Source of the DNA: Myxococcales bacterium
Lineage (GTDB): Bacteria > Myxococcota_A > Polyangia > Polyangiales > Houyiibacteriaceae
DNA length: 64,000 nucleotides
Reading direction: 5' to 3'
NCBI GenBank assembly: GCA_029861865.1
Contig: JAOTYL010000012.1
Coordinates: forward strand, 1 to 64,000
Position 1 is the first letter of the stretch. Each line of letters starts with the position of its first letter. A program made the position numbers and the translations under genes. Shown piece by piece: positions 42,428 to 51,272 of this stretch. The notes under the pieces were generated by a model. It did not search any database. It saw only the letters and a program-made list of their open reading frames with translations, and was not told the DNA's origin.

Positions 42428-43221
42428 CAGATCGGGCCGAAGATCGCCGCAGCGAAGTCCAACAGAAACAACATGATGAGGCCCGCCGTGCAAGCCGCCC
42501 CCGCCGTCATCGTCAAGCTCCAGCTCGTGCTCGGCTTCTCGTCCAAGTGATAGAAAATCGGAAAGCTCGCGATGAAGTAGAGCGAATAGAAAAGCGATCC
42601 GTAGGCCAGCATGCGGTCGATGTCTTTGTAGTGAAACTGAGTGGCGATCAACGGGTTTGCCATCGCCCGTGTCTCGATCCACGCCCAAGAATAGGCGACA
42701 ACGACGACTAGCACCGGCCACATGATCGTGCCGAAGGGAAGCCTCGAGGTGCGGAGTCGGCGTAACACGATGATCGCCGTGGTGTGATAGGTCATGAAGA
42801 ACGCTTGGGTCAGGAGATACATGACTATCGGGACGCGTTGTTCTCCCGAGCCTACGAGTGTGGCATCGAGATTGAGCTCGATCATCGGGTAGTCGTAGAC
42901 CATGCCGAGAATGTCGAAGAAGTACTCCGAGCCAAAGTAGTTTGCGGCAAAGCTGAAGATCGCGATGTAGAGATTCGCCTTGAACCAATACGTCTGGTAC
43001 CAGGCTCTACCGAGTGGTCTTTCGTCACGAATCAGTGCTGGCACGACCATCAAAGGAAGTGCCACAGCCAACCCAGTGATGAAGAAGCCCCACTCCTCGA
43101 TACGGTTGGTGATGCCGAGAGCCATCACCAGGCCGATCAGGGCCATCCAGATCGGTGAATAGATCAGAAAAAACTTTTCGCCCCACGCCTTACTCGGGTT
43201 CTCGGAAAACCAACGCGCCAT
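42427..43221 (-). CDS. Cycloeucalenol cycloisomerase (CPI1 homologue)
   Basis: 264 residues with six to seven membrane segments. It follows plant CPI1 along its length: ENPSKAWGEKFFLIYSPIWM (start), YWFKANLYIAIFSFAANYFG, HTTAIIVLRRLRTS, MLAYGSLFYSLYFIASFPIF, YHLDEKPSTSWSL and the C-terminal FLLDFAAAIFGPI. CPI1 opens the 9-beta,19-cyclopropane ring of cycloeucalenol to give obtusifoliol in plant sterol synthesis. Here it is the last gene of a TetR, CYP51, NTF2-like operon, nine bases after the previous stop. A bacterial substrate could be a cycloartenol-derived sterol. Confidence 0.92.
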   Translation of the reverse strand: MARWFSENPSKAWGEKFFLIYSPIWMALIGLVMALGITNRIEEWGFFITGLAVALPLMVVPALIRDERPLGRAWYQTYWFKANLYIAIFSFAANYFGSEYFFDILGMVYDYPMIELNLDATLVGSGEQRVPIVMYLLTQAFFMTYHTTAIIVLRRLRTSRLPFGTIMWPVLVVVVAYSWAWIETRAMANPLIATQFHYKDIDRMLAYGSLFYSLYFIASFPIFYHLDEKPSTSWSLTMTAGAACTAGLIMLFLLDFAAAIFGPI

Positions 43222-43230
43222 CGGTCGTAG

Positions 43231-43833
43231 CTATCCAAACAACGCGATTCGTACGAGCGCCTGAAAATTCTTCAGCTTTTCCAACCTGCCGGGCTCTTTA
43301 CGGATACGCTCGTGGCCTGGCAGCATCTCGCCTTTTGCCTGGCGGTGGATCTTCTCCTTGATCGTCGCGTTGAGATGTCCGGCCCCCGCAAGCTCGAAGA
43401 AGACCGCTTTCGTGTTACCAAAATCGAAGAAGTCGCGCTGCCAGCTCCACTTGTAGTCGCCTGCGTACTTGAACCACGAACCGCCCACCCCAGAGATCTC
43501 ATAGTCCGTGCCGTCCGGCCGCTTGAAAGGAGCGACCTGTCGCCAGAATCCAACCACCTGCCCCTGTTTGTCGTCGATCAAAACGGTTTCGTAGGGATAC
43601 GCCCACTCCTCGAATCCACGCATGTGATAACCGAGTGCGACCTCTTTGATCTCCTGAAGGCCGCGCGCCCAAAACTCCTCGTTTGGACCGACATTCCAGC
43701 GGTAGACGGCGTCGTGGGTATAGTGAGCGCCGAGATGGGTGCTCCAGTCGCCCTCCCGTTCGGCGTTGCGGTTTGCTTCGAGCCACCGCTTCATCATTTC
43801 TTCGAGCTCTTCACGCGGGAACGCGGGCATCAT
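43231..43833 (-). CDS. NTF2/SnoaL-like protein
   Basis: 200 residues with the cone-shaped NTF2-like pattern: EELEEMMKRWLEANRNAEREGDWSTHLGAHYTHDAVYRWN, GLQEIKEVALGYHMRGFEEWAYPYETVLID and GFWRQVAPFKRPDG. In such proteins a hydrophobic pocket binds steroids or polyketides (as ketosteroid isomerase and SnoaL). It sits between CYP51 and the cycloisomerase in the same operon, so a sterol-binding or isomerase role is plausible. The TGA of CYP51 ends one base before its ATG. Confidence 0.8.
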   Translation of the reverse strand: MMPAFPREELEEMMKRWLEANRNAEREGDWSTHLGAHYTHDAVYRWNVGPNEEFWARGLQEIKEVALGYHMRGFEEWAYPYETVLIDDKQGQVVGFWRQVAPFKRPDGTDYEISGVGGSWFKYAGDYKWSWQRDFFDFGNTKAVFFELAGAGHLNATIKEKIHRQAKGEMLPGHERIRKEPGRLEKLKNFQALVRIALFG

Positions 43834-43834
43834 C

Positions 43835-45211
43835 TCATCCTCTCTGACCCTTGCGGTAGCGCACGTGGATCGGGGGCTTGGGCCCGAGCACGACGCGTTC
43901 GAAGTCGGTAGTGATCGGGTCGCCGACGAGCTCGAAGTCGTAGTTGTTGAGCAGGACAGCCATGATGGTCTTCATCTGCAAGAGCGCAAAAGCATTGCCC
44001 AAGCATTTGTGGCGACCACCACCGAAAGACACGTAGGCGAATGGCACCCGGTCCTCTTCGCGGCCCGGTCCATAGCGCTCGGGGTCGTATTCGAGAGCGT
44101 TCCGGAACACCGCGTCTTCGCGGTGGGCGACGATCGGCGACACCGACACCCAGTCACCCTTCTTGATCTGATAACCGAGGATCTCGCAGTCCTGCATCGC
44201 AGCCCGGAAGAGCATGAAGAGCGGAGGATGAATGCGTAGGGCCTCCTTGATTGCCCATTCGGTCCTCTCGAGGTCGCGCATGGCGGAGAAGCCATACTCC
44301 TCGCTGTCGGCGAAGCGGTCGCGCACCTCTGCACAGACCTTGGCGTAATAATCGGGCGCGCGTAACAGCTCGAGCAGCGACCATGCGGTCGTGACCGAGC
44401 TCGTGTGATGGCCCGCAAACATGTTGGCGATCAGAATCCCGGTGATCTCGTGGTTGGTCAGCATCGACCCATCCGAGTATTTCGACTCCATCAAGGTCTG
44501 GGTGAAATCCTCGCCGGAAATGCCGCTCGTTCTGCGTCGTTCGACGATGGTCGAGACCATCTCGCCGAGTCGCTTCCGGGCAGCGTCTCGCTTTCGAAAC
44601 GCTGGAATGGGCAAATGCGCGTTGATGTACGCGATGGGCACGATCCCCGCTTCAAGATCGGCGTATACTCGTGCGAACTCTTCGCTCATCTCGTTTCGAA
44701 ACTCTTCCCCGAGAAGGCAGCGGCTGGACGTGAAGCTCGTCAACGTTCCAAAAAACCCGCAGACCTCGATCTGACCGGTGTCGCCCCAGTCCGCGATCAT
44801 CTGGTTGGTTTCGTCGGCGATAATGTCGGTGTACGTTCGCATGCGGTTCTGGCGAAGGGCGGGGTGCATCATGTGCAACTGCTCGTACATTCGCTCTGGA
44901 GTCGTGTCGTAAACGACCCCCTTGCCGAAGACGGGAATCATCATTTTGTAGGCTTCAGTGGGGCTCAACACCTCGTCGGGAAGCCGGAAGAGTGACTCGT
45001 GAGCCTCCGGCCCCGTGAAAAGGGTCACGCTCTTGCCAAACAGCTTGAACTGGGCCACCCGTCCGCATTCGTCGTACGCCCGCTGCAGGAGACCCACCGG
45101 ATCGCGTGCGAAATCGATGGTGTGGCCGATGAAAGGAAACCCGCCCTCGAGTCGAGGGGGCTTCCTGAGCACGGTGGACGCTGTGGTACGGGCTCGTGCA
45201 GTCGTCGTCAT
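43835..45211 (-). CDS. cyp51: Sterol 14-alpha-demethylase CYP51
   Basis: 458 residues. The CYP51 BC-loop signature is clear in AYKMMIPVFGKGVVYDTTPERM. The I-helix is FAGHHTSS (265-272), as in Mycobacterium CYP51 (GHHTSS instead of the generic AGxDT). The ExxR is in KEALRIHPPL, and the haem loop is FGGGRHKCLG (396-405) with Cys403. There is no N-terminal membrane anchor, so it is soluble like bacterial CYP51s. It removes the C14 methyl in three steps and needs ferredoxin and a reductase. The start overlaps the TetR stop as ATGA. Confidence 0.94.
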   Translation of the reverse strand: MTTTARARTTASTVLRKPPRLEGGFPFIGHTIDFARDPVGLLQRAYDECGRVAQFKLFGKSVTLFTGPEAHESLFRLPDEVLSPTEAYKMMIPVFGKGVVYDTTPERMYEQLHMMHPALRQNRMRTYTDIIADETNQMIADWGDTGQIEVCGFFGTLTSFTSSRCLLGEEFRNEMSEEFARVYADLEAGIVPIAYINAHLPIPAFRKRDAARKRLGEMVSTIVERRRTSGISGEDFTQTLMESKYSDGSMLTNHEITGILIANMFAGHHTSSVTTAWSLLELLRAPDYYAKVCAEVRDRFADSEEYGFSAMRDLERTEWAIKEALRIHPPLFMLFRAAMQDCEILGYQIKKGDWVSVSPIVAHREDAVFRNALEYDPERYGPGREEDRVPFAYVSFGGGRHKCLGNAFALLQMKTIMAVLLNNYDFELVGDPITTDFERVVLGPKPPIHVRYRKGQRG

Positions 45212-45831
45212 CCGTTCCCCTTGATGAGAATTCGTTCGAGCTGCTGCTCCACCTCATCGGCCAGGTCGTCCGCATCGACCTTCATGCCTGCCTCGACCCA
45301 TGCCGAGATCAACACCTGCTGGATGGCAACCATGAGGCGCGCCTGGATCACCGGATCGCCTTCGAAGACATCGCCGTCGCACATCGCTTCTTCGATGACG
45401 CGCGCGATCAAACCGATGCCACGTTGCCATGCGCTGACCAGCCCTTCCCCGACCTCCTGCGGATTGGATGCCCACGCACCACTGCTGTGGAGATGAATGC
45501 GAAGATAGTCGGGGTGCTCCGTCAGCCAGCATATGAAAACTCGATTCCCTTGCCTCAAGCGGGTTGCGGCCTTGTCGTGGGTCCCGAGCGCTCTACCGGC
45601 GAGCTGAAACAGCTGGCCGAGGCGATCGTCGTGGACGGCATCCAAGATGTCGGACTTGCCCTCGAACACGGAGTAGAGCGTGCCGAGGGACAGCCCAGAC
45701 TCCGCCGCGATGTCTTGGATCTTCGCCCCTTCGTAACCGCGCGATGCGAACAGCCGTTCGGCGGCGTCCACGATCAGCGAGCGATACATCGTCGTCTTGG
45801 CGCTTCGGGCTCTGGCCGCGGCTTGTGACAT
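45208..45831 (-). CDS. TetR-family regulator heading the CYP51 operon
   Basis: 207 residues. HTH in RSLIVDAAERLFASRGYEGAKIQDIAAESGLSLGTLYSVFEGKSDI (about 17-62); the LSLGTLYSVFEGK recognition helix is close to that of the TetR at 30415. AAGGG lies upstream of its ATG. GAATACGATTC, a GAAT/ATTC inverted repeat at 45849-45859, lies just before it and is a candidate operator. It probably regulates its own operon (CYP51, NTF2-like, cycloisomerase) in response to a sterol or lipid. Confidence 0.9.
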   Translation of the reverse strand: MSQAAARARSAKTTMYRSLIVDAAERLFASRGYEGAKIQDIAAESGLSLGTLYSVFEGKSDILDAVHDDRLGQLFQLAGRALGTHDKAATRLRQGNRVFICWLTEHPDYLRIHLHSSGAWASNPQEVGEGLVSAWQRGIGLIARVIEEAMCDGDVFEGDPVIQARLMVAIQQVLISAWVEAGMKVDADDLADEVEQQLERILIKGNG

Positions 45832-45888
45832 CGAGCCCTTGGAGGCTAGAATACGATTCCTTTTTTTGCAACCTTATTTTACGTCAAG

Positions 45889-45906
45889 AAAAGGGGACTG
45901 TCCCCT
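45889..45906. repeat. Palindromic repeat copy 8
   Basis: AAAAGGGGACTGTCCCCT, followed by ATT. The CCCCTA end supplies the CTA (TAG) stop of the CPBP-family gene (45905-45907, minus strand). On its other side is the leader of the TetR/CYP51 operon. Confidence 0.9.
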
Positions 45907-46702
45907 ATTTGCAGGGGCCTTCGCCGGGGGGTGGGCAATAGCCGATGGCGAGCCAGTCCATCGTCATGGCGACCCCGACGTGAATGACGACGCCCCCCCA
46001 GATCGAGCGGAGGCGCATCGCGAGGGTGCCGAGGGCGATGCCAGCAAGGATGGCACCGAGGGTTTCGGGGATAGGCTTCGGGTAGTGGATCATGCAGTAG
46101 GGCACGATCATCACGAAGATCGCACCATAGCCAAACTTGTGACTCAACCCCTTGAGCATGTAACCACGGAAGAAGAACTCGAGGGCCATGAACTGGAGAG
46201 CGTACAACGCCTGCCAGCGAAGAAAGTGCCCCAACGATTGATTGGCGTACTTGTAAAAAGGATAGGTGTGCTGAAAAGAATCGAACTGGGATACGAAGAG
46301 CACGAACGGAAGCACGAGCAGGTAGAGGCCGATGTAGATCCACATGTGCTTGATGAAACCGCGAAACGAAATGAAGTAGTCCCGCACGCGCTCGCCAGGC
46401 ATTAGCCAGATCGTGATGACCGGGATCACCACGTACGTGATGCATCGGACGAAAGTCCACCAGGCTCGAATCATCAAATCCCAATCCTCTTTCGCATAGG
46501 CTTTCCGCCCGTCGGGAATCAAGCTCGAAAAGGTACTCGCGCCGCCGTAGTAGCGGGCGAGGGTCAGGGTGATGGCTGTAGTGACGAGCACCACGATCGG
46601 GCGCCAATCAAATCGTTCGCTCCGAGCGGTGTCGGCCTGGGCTTCTGCCTCCCGCCAAGAATCGAGGAAAATCCGGCTGAAAAGCCGGCTAAAGATGTTC
46701 AT
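45905..46702 (-). CDS. CPBP (CAAX protease/bacteriocin-processing) family membrane protein
   Basis: 265 residues from ATG 46702, with about six hydrophobic segments. Motif 1 is LEFFFRG; the family usually has EExxxR, so the first Glu is replaced by Leu. Motif 2 is [15 protein letters not shown], and a His follows in VVIHVGVAM. The altered motif leaves proteolytic activity in doubt. Function unknown. The gene ends at a palindromic repeat. Confidence 0.82.
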   Translation of the reverse strand: MNIFSRLFSRIFLDSWREAEAQADTARSERFDWRPIVVLVTTAITLTLARYYGGASTFSSLIPDGRKAYAKEDWDLMIRAWWTFVRCITYVVIPVITIWLMPGERVRDYFISFRGFIKHMWIYIGLYLLVLPFVLFVSQFDSFQHTYPFYKYANQSLGHFLRWQALYALQFMALEFFFRGYMLKGLSHKFGYGAIFVMIVPYCMIHYPKPIPETLGAILAGIALGTLAMRLRSIWGGVVIHVGVAMTMDWLAIGYCPPPGEGPCK

Positions 46703-46825
46703 GTGTGCTTTCCAAGAACGACATCTGAGGCTAAACGAACGCATCTGCCGTTGGTATGGCGCACGCTCCGGGCGCGGGACTATAACCGATGGTCGGGTCT
46801 GTTTGTAGGCTAAGCTGAGTACACG

Positions 46826-47827
46826 GTGGCAACGGCAAGAGACAACCGGTTCAAGAGTGGCGTCGTGCTCGCGACCCTGGCGCTTTGCGCGTTTTTTCTA
46901 GCTGAAGGGGCTACTGCCCTGATCGGGGCCAAGGTTCTGGACGGGGACCAAGAGGTGCAGCCTGCCCGAACCCGATCGAGGACGGCCCCGACATTCGTGA
47001 AGAACCGGCATGATCCGGGGGTCATTTTGAGGCGCAACATCTTCAACTCGCAGCTCGGAGACCTGACACAGGCCCCAGTGACGGAGGGAGCGCTCGTCGA
47101 CGGCGAGCTCATCCTCGAGGATGGCGAGGCTGTCAATCGTTGTGCCTCGACGATGCGATTGATGGGAACTGCGGTCGTGCCAGGTGATTTTGAACGCTCG
47201 CTCGCGGTCATTGTCGGCTCCGACCGAAAAGCGGTCCTGTATCAGGGCCCTTCGAAGGTCGAGGACTCCACAATCCGCGCGATTCATTCCGACAGCGTGT
47301 TTCTGCAATCGGGTTCCGGTGCCTTGTGCAGGCTCGCCATGTTTGATGAGAAGGCCCCAGCAGTTGCAGTCCAGTTCAAGAAACCAAGGGACGTGGAGCC
47401 GGGCCAAAAGAAAGCCGATGATGAGAAAAGGCGCATGAGAGCGAGGGCAGCTCGAAATGCGGGCCTAAGCGAAAAGGAGCTCGCGGAAGGCATCGAAAGG
47501 GTGAACGAGACCACCTACAACATCAAGCGCACGCTTATGAACAAGGTGCTCGATAACGCCGGCAAGCTGATCGGGATTGCGGCGGTCGCTCCAAAGATGG
47601 AGGGGGGTAAGTCGATCGGCATGGAGATCCGGGGGATACGGCCAGGTACGTTGCTGACGAAGCTCGGCATCAAGAACAGCGATGTGCTCGAAAGCGTCAA
47701 CGGCCAACCTTTGTCGGGCCCAGATGAAGCACTCGGCGCCTACACGACGCTACGAACCGCCGACAAGTTCACCCTGTCCGTTCAGCGCGGCGGCAAGTCG
47801 GTAATGATCACGTACAACCTCGACTAG
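46826..47827 (+). CDS. GspC-like protein with PDZ domain (type II secretion family)
   Basis: 333 residues from GTG 46826. An N-terminal membrane segment ([22 protein letters not shown]) precedes a homology region with ILRRNIFNS and [20 protein letters not shown]-terminal PDZ domain follows ([27 protein letters not shown]). In type II secretion GspC links the inner-membrane platform to the secretin. No other gsp gene is in the window, so it is an orphan here. Its TAG overlaps the stop of the MscS-like gene through a CTAG. Confidence 0.85.
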   Translation: MATARDNRFKSGVVLATLALCAFFLAEGATALIGAKVLDGDQEVQPARTRSRTAPTFVKNRHDPGVILRRNIFNSQLGDLTQAPVTEGALVDGELILEDGEAVNRCASTMRLMGTAVVPGDFERSLAVIVGSDRKAVLYQGPSKVEDSTIRAIHSDSVFLQSGSGALCRLAMFDEKAPAVAVQFKKPRDVEPGQKKADDEKRRMRARAARNAGLSEKELAEGIERVNETTYNIKRTLMNKVLDNAGKLIGIAAVAPKMEGGKSIGMEIRGIRPGTLLTKLGIKNSDVLESVNGQPLSGPDEALGAYTTLRTADKFTLSVQRGGKSVMITYNLD

Positions 47828-50800
47828 CTGCGCTCGAAGCTACGCCAGTTGTCAGGCAGCGATCGAAGATGCAAATCCCGCTGCGGGAAGGCGATCTCGA
47901 TTCCCGCGTCCTTGAATGCCTTGTCGATCGCCATGTGGAGCTCATGCCGAACCGGAAAAACTGCAGAGACGTGTGTCACAAAGACGCGCAGCTCGAACGA
48001 GAGCGAGCTATCGCCGAACTCGAGGAAGAGGACCTGGGGCACGGGGTCCCGAAGCACGCGGCGATTGTCGGCGGCGACCCGGCGAAGGACTTCAATCACC
48101 TTGTCCGTATCTGAGCCATAGGCGACCCCGACAGGAACCTCGACTCGCAAAACTGCGTCCGAGAGGGTCCAGTTGATGAGCTCGCCAGTGACGAAGTTCT
48201 TGTTCGGAACGATGAGCTCTTTGCGGTTGAAGCCCGTAATCCAGGTCGCGCGGATCTGAATCTTGGACACAGTTCCGCTGATCTCCCCAACCGTCACTGT
48301 GTCCCCCACGCGTATCGGGCGTTCGAACAGAATGATGAGGCCCGAGACGAAATTCGCGAAAATCTCTTGAAGGCCGAAGCCGAGCCCCAAGCCGACTGCC
48401 GCCACGAGCCATTGGATGCTGGACCACCCGACCCCGATGGCATCGAACGCCAGCGCCAAGCCGGCGAGGGCCACGGCGTACTTGACGATGGTCGCATATG
48501 CATAGCGCTCCCCTGGACCCAGGCGTCGAAGAACGGTGGCCTCGAGTAGACCTGGTAAATTGCGAATGAACGCAATGGCCACGAGCCCGATCAAGAAAGC
48601 GCGAAACAGATCGGCCAGAGTGACTGGAACAGAACGCGTCTCAGTCTGGAGAACCTCGAGCCCAGACGGATCGAGCTCGGTAAGCGTTATCGTCTTGGTC
48701 ACGGTCCAGAGCTCGACCTGTCGAAGTATCCGCGCCGCGGGTAGAAGGTCGGCCCAAATTGCAAGCGCACCCAAGAGGGCGATCAACATTGCTGTGCCGA
48801 TCATCAAGCGACTGACTTGGATGCCCGAAGTGACCGGGGCCGGCCTTTCGTCTGGCACCTCCGCTTCGAGCGCCGCTCGTCTCGCCGAGATCATCGTCCA
48901 CCGAGCGAAAAGTTGCACGACGATGATCAGCAAGAATAGAAATATCAGGGTCATGTGCGTCCGAATCGCGAACTGGAGAGTGGTCCAGTAGAAGCCGCGA
49001 AGCGCAGCAATCGCAAATCCGAGGGGTGCCGCGATCGAGGCGAGCTGCACGGAGCGGAAGGCCAACGAACGGCGTCGTACGCCATCGGGGAGAAGCCCGG
49101 ACAGGGCCCCTTCCGGCCTCAGCACGAGATGGTTGAAGACCGCGATGGCAAGCATCGTCACCACGAAGACGATGCGACCGATCGACTCCCGCCACACGTC
49201 CTCGCCACGCATCTCGAATACGAGGACGACGAAGGTCGCGGGCACCATCACCAGGCTCAGCCACGTGACATGGCGCCATAGGGCATGCGCGCGGCTTTCG
49301 GACCACCCACAGTGTGCTTCGGCAACCCCGCCGCCGCGCGCGATCTGTCGTATGAGCGCCAAGGTGAACCCCAAGCCCGACACGCCAATCAGCCCATAGG
49401 CAATGCTGCGCGTGTAGAGGGTCGCAGCGGGTGATGCGCCGAGTCGCCAGCCGGCATAGGCGAGCAGGGCCGGCACCCATGCCGCGGCGATGACCGTCAA
49501 TGCGAGCGCTGTCGCCGTAGGACCGTAGCGGATGCAGTCTGGTCGGGCGGCTTGCACACCCAGCGCGCGAATCTGGTCGTACAGCCTCCTGCGCGCGGGG
49601 ATGAACAACAGCGCTAAAAGGAATGCCAGGAGGTTCACGGGCCAGAGCCGCGTTGCCGCATCGCGGGCGCCTCGTCCGAGCTGCTCCAAATAACGCGGCC
49701 CGAATAGCCACGCCATCGCGTCGCGCCCATCAGAGAAAATCTCGGTCTCGATGGCCCTCCCGCTCGGGATCCAGAGAATCCGCTCGTCGATGAAGTCCAG
49801 TAAGCTCTGTGTGCGGTCGATCAGCTCTCGCTGTCGTGCATCGAAGTCGACGAGCTTTTGGAAATAGGTTTCGTAGTCTTCGAGCAGCGCATCCATGTAC
49901 CTCATTTGGGTTTCGAAGAGCTGTCGCAAGAGCCCCTCGAGCTGCGCCCTATCCTCGGAGGTTATCGGCTCGTCGACGGAAGCCAACGCTCGATCGATCA
50001 GAGCGTCGATATCCCCGAGCGCCTGACGCTGCTCGCGAAGTCGGATCTGCTGCAGTTGAACATCGCCGATCCGCTCCTTCCTCATGCGGATGAAGCGACG
50101 GTACATGCCGATGTTGGGCGCATCCGCACGCTGTTGCCGAAGCAAAACCCCGACGGACTCGGCCAAACCTACCGCTTCGACTCGCGCAGCCAATCGGGCG
50201 AGCTCGCCTTCCAATGAAGCGACCTTCTTTTCGGTGCGCGAAAGCTTCTCACTCACGTCGTCGATCTGATCGACGACGCCATCCTCCCCGGTCCAGAGAT
50301 CGGCCAGCTCAGCATTGTGCTCAGCCAACTCGCGAAACATTTTCTCGAAGCTCTTCGGTGTCGCCTTGAGCTCTTCCAGCAACCGCCGCGTAGCCTCGTT
50401 CTCACGCGCCACCTCTATACGGCCGCGTCGCTTGGCGGCTTCGCGGAGCTGGGACGCAAGAGTTTCGTAGTAAGCGATGCGAAGCGTGGTCCGGTCACGT
50501 TGCTTGTTCAGTAAGCGCCCGCGCGCCTCATAGCTGGCAAGCTCATTCTGATAAGCCTCGATCTCGCTCTCCAATGCCCCCCGATTCACGGCCTCGAGCG
50601 TGGCGAGAGCCTTGGAGATGGCAGGATCCGGGCTGGTAGGAACGGGCTCGACGTCTAGGGTGCTGCGCTTCTGTTTGGCGGATGCGAGCAACTCCGGAAG
50701 CTTCTTCCTTCGTTCGGCGCGTAGAGCTGTTTCGGCGTCGAGAGCCATCGCCTCGCGTCGCGCGGCCGAAAGATCCTGCTCAGCCTCGAGCAACTGAGCA

Positions 50801-51150
50801 TCGAGCTCAGATGTGGTGGCGTCGGTCGGGAGGACGATGCTCTCACGCGCCTTGAGTTGGTCGATTTCGCGCTCGATGACCTGCAGGCGCGTCGCGGCCT
50901 GCTCCCAGGCACGCTGATACTCGAGCGACTTGCTCTTCCACTCGCGCAGTCGCTCGCGAGAAGCCGCGATCCGGTCTTCGATCTCGCTGAGCTCGAGGGA
51001 TCGTTCGGCTGCGGGCCCCTTTGCCGGGCCTGGCAGTCGAGGCTGTTGCGCCCGTGTCGGCTGGGACGACAGCGCGCCGGCGAGGCAAAGCCCTGACAGG
51101 ACCAGCCACCGAGCCCGACGACCCCTTCTCGGCTGAAATTCACGCCGCAT
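47824..51150 (-). CDS. Large mechanosensitive channel, MscK/MscS family
   Basis: 1,108 residues. Signal peptide (VLSGLCLAGALSSQPTRAQ), a periplasmic coiled-coil half (about 45-480; long Glu/Arg/Leu helices), about ten membrane helices and the MscS core at 935-1090. The core shows GLGFGLQEIFANFVSGLIILFERPIRVGDTVTVG, then GTVSKIQIRATWITGFNRKELIVPN. It resembles KefA/MscK and protects against hypo-osmotic shock. The C-terminal cytoplasmic domain ends with IAFPQRDLHLRSLP. It is convergent with the GspC-like gene. Confidence 0.93.
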   Translation of the reverse strand: MRREFQPRRGRRARWLVLSGLCLAGALSSQPTRAQQPRLPGPAKGPAAERSLELSEIEDRIAASRERLREWKSKSLEYQRAWEQAATRLQVIEREIDQLKARESIVLPTDATTSELDAQLLEAEQDLSAARREAMALDAETALRAERRKKLPELLASAKQKRSTLDVEPVPTSPDPAISKALATLEAVNRGALESEIEAYQNELASYEARGRLLNKQRDRTTLRIAYYETLASQLREAAKRRGRIEVARENEATRRLLEELKATPKSFEKMFRELAEHNAELADLWTGEDGVVDQIDDVSEKLSRTEKKVASLEGELARLAARVEAVGLAESVGVLLRQQRADAPNIGMYRRFIRMRKERIGDVQLQQIRLREQRQALGDIDALIDRALASVDEPITSEDRAQLEGLLRQLFETQMRYMDALLEDYETYFQKLVDFDARQRELIDRTQSLLDFIDERILWIPSGRAIETEIFSDGRDAMAWLFGPRYLEQLGRGARDAATRLWPVNLLAFLLALLFIPARRRLYDQIRALGVQAARPDCIRYGPTATALALTVIAAAWVPALLAYAGWRLGASPAATLYTRSIAYGLIGVSGLGFTLALIRQIARGGGVAEAHCGWSESRAHALWRHVTWLSLVMVPATFVVLVFEMRGEDVWRESIGRIVFVVTMLAIAVFNHLVLRPEGALSGLLPDGVRRRSLAFRSVQLASIAAPLGFAIAALRGFYWTTLQFAIRTHMTLIFLFLLIIVVQLFARWTMISARRAALEAEVPDERPAPVTSGIQVSRLMIGTAMLIALLGALAIWADLLPAARILRQVELWTVTKTITLTELDPSGLEVLQTETRSVPVTLADLFRAFLIGLVAIAFIRNLPGLLEATVLRRLGPGERYAYATIVKYAVALAGLALAFDAIGVGWSSIQWLVAAVGLGLGFGLQEIFANFVSGLIILFERPIRVGDTVTVGEISGTVSKIQIRATWITGFNRKELIVPNKNFVTGELINWTLSDAVLRVEVPVGVAYGSDTDKVIEVLRRVAADNRRVLRDPVPQVLFLEFGDSSLSFELRVFVTHVSAVFPVRHELHMAIDKAFKDAGIEIAFPQRDLHLRSLPDNWRSFERS

Positions 51151-51272
51151 GAATAACCCCCCTTTACCACAGCCGAAGCGGGGGCGAACTCAGCACGCAG
51201 GCCCGCCAAGGGAGGCGCTCAAGGCCCATGGCAGGGCTGGTCTTTATTCCTTTGTTGTTGTATTATTACTGT

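Noticed and set aside
45849-45859. Shared operator for both TetR proteins
   Set aside because: The GAAT/ATTC half-sites here are in the opposite order from CATTCGGAATG at 31102, so a common operator cannot be claimed.
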